From contig NZ_JIAW01000019.1 in NCBI RefSeq assembly GCF_000620625.1, forward strand, positions 102,300 to 166,299: 64,000 bases of DNA, read 5' to 3'. Position numbers and translations under genes: made by a program. Positions 59,504-64,000 of this stretch are shown in pieces; within the stretch, counting starts at the first letter, position 1; every line of letters starts with the position of its first letter. The notes below the pieces were generated by a model. That model saw only the letters and a program-made list of their open reading frames with translations, had not been told where the DNA came from and did not search any database. This stretch comes from Mycobacterium sp. URHB0044. Lineage in GTDB: Bacteria; Actinomycetota; Actinomycetes; Mycobacteriales; Mycobacteriaceae.

Positions 59504-61126
59504 ATGGGAGCTCATTCGGCCGCGCATCGTCCCCACGGCAAGAAGGCCAAACATCGTGCCCGGTCGGAGCCAAGGATCGAGCGGTACGCCTGGCTGGGCG
59601 CGGGCGCGGTCACGCTCGGCATAGGCGCGGCCATGGCGAACGGAGTTGGCGTCGCCAATGCAGAAACCGCGGCGGACGACGGATCGACGACGAGCGCAAC
59701 GCACTCCACACCCGCAGCGAAAACGTCGAAAGATGCTGGCTCGCAGCCGAAGAGCGATCCCGACACCAAGCCGGACAGCCCGGTTGGATCGGACCGCGAG
59801 GACGCCGAGGGTGATGACGCGGACCAGCCGAGCTCAGGCGAGTCGACCGGCGGAGCGTCACCGGCTGCTACGAGCCCCGTGACGTCGCTTGCTGCCAGCG
59901 GCGGCAACGTGAAGACCGAAGCCAAGGACGGCGACAAGACGACCCACCTCGTTCACACGAAGAAACCCGACAAGGTCGAACCCATCGATGACCCGACGGT
60001 GGATGACACCACAGTCGACGTGGCGGCCGATGACGTCGAGGCTCAGCCGACCGCGCCGTCGTCCAAGCCGCTCGCGACCGTCGTCGAGACGAAGCAGGCC
60101 GTCGACGTCGTGGCAGAGCCCGCACCCGAGGCTGCCGCTGGACCGGTGCCGTGGAGCCCAAACCCGTTCCGGCCCATGCCACCCGAGCCAGTGCCCAACG
60201 ACATGCCGGCTGTGATCTGGAACGTCGAGCAGGCCATCGTCAAGGCCTTCCAGTCCGTGCCGGTGCTACAACCGTTCGTCCGCGAGGGTTTCGAAGCCGG
60301 GTTCCGGGTCAGCCAGATGATCCCGTTCGTCAACGCGGTGATCCCGATCGTCAACGTCGTCGATCAGCTGCCGAACCTGGCCAGCGGTGACCCTACGGTG
60401 GTCCGGGCCGCAACTCAGAGCATCATCAACAACCTCATCGTGACGCTGCAGCCGGTGTCGGTGCTGTATTACGGCTACGACGAAATCGCGGACCTCGTCA
60501 ACCTCGAGTACCAGGCGCAGGCGCTCAAGGAGTGGTTCTACACGACGACCTGGGACGTGCTCGACCCCTTCACGCTCCTACACAACCGAGGCCAGTCGGG
60601 TCTGCCCTTGTCGCCGTCCACCCCGACTGATCAGGTAGTCAAGCTCGCAAGCTCGACCACTGCCATCGCTGCAACTACCGACGCCCCGGGGTCGAGCCCA
60701 TTCCGCCCGGACGACCCCGATCCCATCGGAATTCCGGAGTCACTGCTTCAGCTCCGCAACCTCGTCATGTTCGCCCTCCCCGATCCCCTGGAACCGATCT
60801 TTCGCGAGGCCTTCGAGTTCGTTTACCGGGGAAGCCAGATGGTGCCGTTCGTGAACGCCGTCGTCCCGATCGTCGAAATCCTCCCTGCGGTCATCCAGGC
60901 GCTGGGCGGCGACAAGGCAGGCGCCCAATTCACCATCAACCAACTGCTGCTCACGACGGGGCCGATATCGGTTCTGTACTACGGCTACGACGAGATCGCC
61001 GACCTGCTCAACGTCGAGCAAGCCGCCTTCGCCGCCAAGCAACAGCTGTACGCCGGCCTGTGGGACGCCCTCGATCCGGCCGGTCTGCTGCACAACGTGG
61101 GTGATGGCGGCCTGCTGCGTCGTTGA
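59504..61126 (+). CDS. Secreted protein with two copies of a ~140-residue domain
   Basis: 540 residues. A basic head and hydrophobic segment (about 28-53, ending in ANGVGVANAE) form a signal peptide. An acidic Ser/Asp/Pro-rich linker (54-215) follows, then two homologous domains at 219-363 and 398-535. Both contain 'PF(V/..)RE.FE', 'SQM(I/V)PFVNAV(I/V)PIV', the identical 'SVLYYGYDEIADL' and a final 'LHN.G'. I do not recognise a named family; the layout resembles mycobacterial exported proteins with PE/PPE-like amphipathic helices. AAAGGA precedes ATG 59504. It converges on groEL1. Confidence 0.78.
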   Translation: MGAHSAAHRPHGKKAKHRARSEPRIERYAWLGAGAVTLGIGAAMANGVGVANAETAADDGSTTSATHSTPAAKTSKDAGSQPKSDPDTKPDSPVGSDREDAEGDDADQPSSGESTGGASPAATSPVTSLAASGGNVKTEAKDGDKTTHLVHTKKPDKVEPIDDPTVDDTTVDVAADDVEAQPTAPSSKPLATVVETKQAVDVVAEPAPEAAAGPVPWSPNPFRPMPPEPVPNDMPAVIWNVEQAIVKAFQSVPVLQPFVREGFEAGFRVSQMIPFVNAVIPIVNVVDQLPNLASGDPTVVRAATQSIINNLIVTLQPVSVLYYGYDEIADLVNLEYQAQALKEWFYTTTWDVLDPFTLLHNRGQSGLPLSPSTPTDQVVKLASSTTAIAATTDAPGSSPFRPDDPDPIGIPESLLQLRNLVMFALPDPLEPIFREAFEFVYRGSQMVPFVNAVVPIVEILPAVIQALGGDKAGAQFTINQLLLTTGPISVLYYGYDEIADLLNVEQAAFAAKQQLYAGLWDALDPAGLLHNVGDGGLLRR

Positions 61127-61143
61127 ACTCGCACTCAGACGGA

Positions 61144-61174
61144 AGCGCCCCCGGTCCTGAGGACCGGGGGCGCT
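61144..61174. terminator. Bidirectional intrinsic terminator
   Basis: AGCGCCCCCGGTCC, a 3-nt loop TGA, and GGACCGGGGGCGCT form a perfect 14-bp GC-rich stem in the gap between the converging secreted-protein gene and groEL1. There is no strong T-tract, as is common in mycobacteria. Confidence 0.85.
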
Positions 61175-61188
61175 CTCGTCAATGCGAC

Positions 61189-62808
61189 CTAGTGAGCGTG
61201 GCCGTGGCCACCGTGGCCGTGGTCTTCTTCCTCGGCCGGCTTGTCCACCACCGCGGTCTCGGTGGTGAGGATCATCCGCGCCACCGATGCTGCGTTCAGC
61301 ACCGCCGAGCGGGTCACCTTGACCGGGTCGACGACACCGTCGGCGAGCAGGTCGCCGTACGTCAGCGTGGCGGCGTTGAAGCCCTGCCCGTTGGGCAGCT
61401 CGGACACCTTGTTCACCACCACGGAGCCGTCCAGGCCCGCGTTGGTGGCGATCCAGTACAGCGGCGCCGACAGGGCCGTCGAGAAGACGTCGACACCGAT
61501 GGCCTCTTCACCCTTGAGCGACTTGCGCAGGTCGGCGAGTACGGACCGGGCCTGCACCAGGGCCGAACCGCCGCCCGGGATGATGCCTTCCTCGACCGCG
61601 GCCTTGGCTGCGGACACGGCGTCCTCGACGGCTTCCTTGCGCTTCTTGAGGTCGGTCTCGGTGGCCGCGCCGACCTTGATCACGGCGACGCCGCCGGACA
61701 GCTTGGCCAGCCGCTCCTCGAGCTTCTCGCGATCCCAGTCGGAGTCGGTTGCCTCGATCTCGGCACGCAGCTGCGCCTTGCGACCCTCGATGGCGTCCTG
61801 AGTGCCACCGCCGTCCACGAGCACGGTGCTGTCCTTGCTGACCACCACGCGCCGCGCGGTGCCGAGCACGTCGAGGCCGACCTCACGAAGCACCAAACCG
61901 ACGTCGGGGTTGACCACCTGGCCGCCGGTTACGACGGCGAGGTCATCGAGGAACGCCTTGCGACGGTCACCGAAGAACGGCGCCTTCACGGCGACGGCCT
62001 TGAGCGTCTTGCGAATAGCGTTGACCACCAAGGTCGAAAGGGCTTCGCCCTCGACGTCCTCGGCGATGATCAGCAGCGGCTTGCCGGACTCGGCGACCTT
62101 CTCCAGCAGTGGGAGCACGTCGGGCAGTGAGCTGATCTTCTCGCGGTGCAGCAACACCAGCGCGTCCTCGAGCACCGCTTCCTGGGCGTCGAAGTCGGTG
62201 ATGAAGTACTGCGAGATGAAGCCCTTGTCGAAGCCGACGCCCTCGGTGACCTCGAGCTCGGTGTTCAGCGTGGAGGACTCCTCCACGGTGACGACGCCGT
62301 CGTGGCCGACCTTCGTCATGGCCTCGCCGACCAGTTCGCCGACCTCCTCGTCGCGCGACGACACGGTCGCGACCTGAGCGATCGACTTCTTGTCGCTCAC
62401 CGGCGTCGCGGCGGCAAGCAAGGCCTCCGACACGGCGTCGGCGGCCTTGCTGATACCGATGCCAAGGGACATCGGGTTCGCACCTGCAGCGACGTTGCGC
62501 AGTCCGGCCTTGACCAGGGCCTGCGCGAGCACCGTCGCGGTGGTGGTGCCGTCGCCTGCGACGTCGTTGGTCTTGGTGGCCACTGACTTGACCAGCTGCG
62601 CACCCAGGTTCTCGAAGGGATCTTCCAGGTCGATCTCGCGCGCGACCGTGACACCGTCGTTCGTCACGACGGGGCCGCCGAACGCCTTGGCCAGGACCAC
62701 GTGGCGGCCACGCGGGCCCAGCGTCACCCGCACGGCGTCGGCGAGCTTGTCGACGCCGACTTCCAGTGCCCGGCGCGCAGTCTCGTTGAACTCAATCTGC
62801 TTGCTCAT
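61189..62808 (-). CDS. groEL1: Chaperonin GroEL1
   Basis: 539 residues of the 60-kDa chaperonin. It has ATP-site 'VTLGPRGRHVVLAKAFG', 'GDGTTTATVLAQALV' and 'EEGIIPGGGSALVQA'. The C-terminus is His-rich ('DHGHGGHGHAH') instead of the Gly-Met tail, which marks GroEL1 (Rv3417c) rather than the housekeeping GroEL2. GroEL1 acts in mycolate metabolism and biofilm formation and may bind metal by the tail. It follows groES by 80 bp in a CIRCE-controlled operon. Confidence 0.97.
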   Translation of the reverse strand: MSKQIEFNETARRALEVGVDKLADAVRVTLGPRGRHVVLAKAFGGPVVTNDGVTVAREIDLEDPFENLGAQLVKSVATKTNDVAGDGTTTATVLAQALVKAGLRNVAAGANPMSLGIGISKAADAVSEALLAAATPVSDKKSIAQVATVSSRDEEVGELVGEAMTKVGHDGVVTVEESSTLNTELEVTEGVGFDKGFISQYFITDFDAQEAVLEDALVLLHREKISSLPDVLPLLEKVAESGKPLLIIAEDVEGEALSTLVVNAIRKTLKAVAVKAPFFGDRRKAFLDDLAVVTGGQVVNPDVGLVLREVGLDVLGTARRVVVSKDSTVLVDGGGTQDAIEGRKAQLRAEIEATDSDWDREKLEERLAKLSGGVAVIKVGAATETDLKKRKEAVEDAVSAAKAAVEEGIIPGGGSALVQARSVLADLRKSLKGEEAIGVDVFSTALSAPLYWIATNAGLDGSVVVNKVSELPNGQGFNAATLTYGDLLADGVVDPVKVTRSAVLNAASVARMILTTETAVVDKPAEEEDHGHGGHGHAH

Positions 62809-62888
62809 GAATGTCTTTCTGGCTCATAACGCATGCCGCCCCGGAAATCGCCCGCGGATGCGGGGATCTCCGGGGCGGACACGGTTGC

Positions 62889-63191
62889 TTACTTGGAGAC
62901 GACAGCCAGCACGTCGCGTGCCGACAGGATCAGGTACTCCTCGTTGTTGTACTTGATCTCGGTGCCGCCGTACTTGCTGTAGATGACGGTGTCGCCCTCG
63001 GCGACGTCCAGGGGGATGCGCTTTTCGCCATCCTCGTCCCAGCGGCCGGGGCCAACTGCGACGACGGTGCCTTCCTGCGGCTTCTCCTTGGCGGTGTCGG
63101 GGATGACCAGACCAGATGCGGTCGTGGTCTCGGCCTCATTGGCCTGAACGAGGATCTTGTCCTCGAGTGGCTTGATGTTCACGCTCGCCAC
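62889..63191 (-). CDS. groES: Co-chaperonin GroES
   Basis: 100 residues. 'VNIKPLEDKILVQANEAE', the mobile loop 'ETTTASGLVIPDTAKEKPQ' and the C-terminal 'YLILSARDVLAVVSK' are complete. The start is GTG 63191 with GGAGGG upstream. It caps GroEL rings during folding. It matches Rv3418c. Its promoter region carries the CIRCE element about 150 bp upstream. Confidence 0.97.
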   Translation of the reverse strand: MASVNIKPLEDKILVQANEAETTTASGLVIPDTAKEKPQEGTVVAVGPGRWDEDGEKRIPLDVAEGDTVIYSKYGGTEIKYNNEEYLILSARDVLAVVSK

Positions 63192-63654
63192 GATGGGCCC
63201 TCCACTAATTGATAGGGGTGCGGTCCGGGGTAGATCCCGGACCTTCACTGATTTCCAGCATTTACCAGGTGTTCGGCATGCGCCCGTTGCCCTCGCGCCG
63301 TCGTCGCGGGTGCCGGACCAGGGTTTGGCCGCCTGCCATCTAGCACTCTATACACGCGAGTGCTAGCACTCAAGGGCGGGCCCGTGCCGATTGGTCGGCG
63401 CGTCACCACAGGGCCTGAATTGGGCGGTATCGATGTCTCACTCGGGATCGGCCGCTCCAGCGCCCTACCGACATGCAGCTGGCGGATCACTTGCTGGACG
63501 ACGCTCGACTCCGCTGACATTACTCGGCCTCACTTAGCATGGGCCACTGACACTTTCGGCGTTGAAAGCGTTAGTTATGCACAGTCCGGATTTCATCCAC
63601 AGGCATGGATTCGGTGGGTGGTTCCGGTCGGGGTCGGCAGGTAAATTCGAAAGC
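63192..63654. other. 463-bp region between groES and the 13E12-type start
   Basis: It contains the groES leader, the CIRCE element at 63340-63371 and, towards 63654, TTATGCACAG and ATCCACAG motifs often seen before 13E12/DUF222 genes. No other gene was recognised. Confidence 0.5.
63340..63371. promoter_or_regulatory. CIRCE element with an extra half-site
   Basis: CTAGCACTC (63340-63348), a 9-nt spacer, and GAGTGCTAG (63358-63366) form the HrcA operator. A third half-site CACTC follows, making GAGTGCTAGCACTC (63358-63371) a perfect 14-bp palindrome by itself. It should confer heat-shock control of groES-groEL1. On the minus strand TTGAGT and TATAGA flank the dyad as a possible promoter. Confidence 0.92.
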
Positions 63655-63662
63655 ATGTTCGA
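63647..63662. promoter_or_regulatory. LexA-like box overlapping a start codon
   Basis: TCGAAA-GCAT-GTTCGA differs from the perfect SOS consensus at one base. It overlaps the ATG at 63655. An SOS box over the start is a known arrangement of mycobacterial 13E12-family genes. Confidence 0.6.
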
Positions 63663-63692
63663 CCTTGTTGACGCGGCCGCCGGCACCTCGGG
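63655..63692 (+). pseudogene. N-terminal stub of a 13E12/DUF222-HNH type gene, cut by an insertion
   Basis: The ATG at 63655 opens MFDLVDAAAGTSG, after which IS-like sequence begins. Only about a dozen codons remain, so the family call rests mainly on the SOS box over the start and the upstream ATCCACAG-type sequence. The rest may continue beyond the element, outside the window. Confidence 0.4.
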
Positions 63693-64000
63693 TGTTATCT
63701 CCCAAGACATCGGTGACAGTTCTGCATCAGGACATCGGTGACACTTCGGGTGGTCTTGGTGGTGACACTTCTGCCCCAAGGTTCGGGTGGTGGCCGTCAA
63801 TGAACCCATCGATCCTGTCGTTCGCCTTGCGATCTCGCAGTGGCCCGATGACGCCCCTCGCGGTGCGGTGTCAACCTTCTGCGCCGAGCACGGCATCTCC
63901 CGTAAATCGTTCTACGCGTTGCGTAAGCGTGTGAAGACCGACGGGCCGGCAGCGGTGCTCGAACCCAGGACACGACGGCCGAAGTCGAGCCCGTCGAAGC
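63693..64000 (+). mobile_element. Left end of an IS481-family insertion sequence
   Basis: From about 63693 (TGTTATCTCCCAAGACATCG) the sequence has IS481-like terminal features, with GACATCGGTGACA repeated at 63706-63718 and 63731-63743 (period 25). The transposase gene follows. The right end lies outside the window. The exact left boundary is uncertain by a few bases. Confidence 0.7.
63787..64000 (+). CDS. IS481-family transposase, 3' end outside window
   Basis: About 71 codons from GTG 63787 or 63790 give VAVNEPIDPVVRLAISQWPD, followed by 'RGAVSTFCAEHGISRKSFYA' (helix-turn-helix) and 'RTRRPKSSPSK'. This is the N-terminal DNA-binding part of mycobacterial IS481 transposases; the DDE catalytic core is beyond the window. 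The frame is open to the last base. Confidence 0.8.
   Translation, partial: MVAVNEPIDPVVRLAISQWPDDAPRGAVSTFCAEHGISRKSFYALRKRVKTDGPAAVLEPRTRRPKSSPSK

Noticed and set aside
1..64000. tRNA, rRNA or CRISPR arrays
   Set aside because: No tRNA-like cloverleaf ends, conserved rRNA stretches or regularly spaced repeats were noticed by eye; a tRNAscan and CRISPR search would settle this.

Overview
The window is chromosomal DNA from a mycobacterium, most likely a fast-growing Mycolicibacterium-type species. The evidence is the high GC content, frequent GTG starts, 4-nt ATGA/GTGA overlaps, F420-type oxidoreductases, WhiB3, SigD/RsdA, GroEL1 with a His-rich tail, and a gene order that parallels M. tuberculosis Rv3361c to Rv3418c. 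Family and synteny statements rest on recognition of the sequences; no database was searched.

Layout. (1) 1-7786: a cut-off deazaflavin oxidoreductase gene divergent from a TetR gene, the mfpA-mfpE fluoroquinolone-resistance conservon, a TrmL/SpoU methyltransferase, a nitroreductase and a PPOX protein. (2) 7790-8990: an SDR and an HxlR regulator around a perfect palindrome. (3) 9000-21498: an accessory catabolic island bracketed by a 65-bp direct repeat of the 3' end of dnaE2. It holds two divergent operons around an IclR gene. The leftward one (isocitrate-DH-like decarboxylating dehydrogenase, GntP permease, BASS transporter, MBL hydrolase, hydroxypyruvate-isomerase-like protein, SDR) looks like C3/C4 hydroxy-acid catabolism. 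The rightward one (IlvD/Edd dehydratase, SDR, acylating aldehyde dehydrogenase, 4-hydroxy-2-oxovalerate aldolase) looks like a sugar-acid dehydration and cleavage route ending in pyruvate plus acyl-CoA.

(4) 21433-35624: dnaE2 and, 10 kb away, imuA'-imuB, each behind a perfect LexA box (the mycobacterial mutasome). Between them lie DUF899, SRPBCC, a phosphoribosyltransferase/erythromycin-esterase fusion, an HtdY-like dehydratase, an AcrA1-like acyl-CoA reductase, a nucleoside hydrolase, and ohr/ohrR with an exceptionally long hairpin beside them. (5) 35895-39820: a small lipoprotein and a three-gene translationally coupled operon: sedolisin (S53) protease, a polytopic protein with zinc ribbons at both ends, and a single-pass membrane protein. 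(6) 39865-45154: a MymA-like operon (esterase, SDR, ferritin-like diiron protein, Baeyer-Villiger-type monooxygenase, MerR regulator) behind a 24-bp palindrome that overlaps a -35 box.

(7) 45167-55276: the conserved core guaA, choD, guaB3, guaB2, DUF5319, rsdA, sigD, an Rv3415c-like gene and whiB3. (8) 55298-61126: a DUF4349 lipoprotein, an LLM oxidoreductase, an OsmC protein, a ThrE-family exporter and a secreted protein with an internal duplication of about 140 residues. (9) 61144-64000: a bidirectional terminator, groEL1, groES with a CIRCE element, then the start of a 13E12/DUF222-type gene overlapping a LexA-like box and broken by an IS481-family element that runs off the window. No rRNA, tRNA or CRISPR array was seen.
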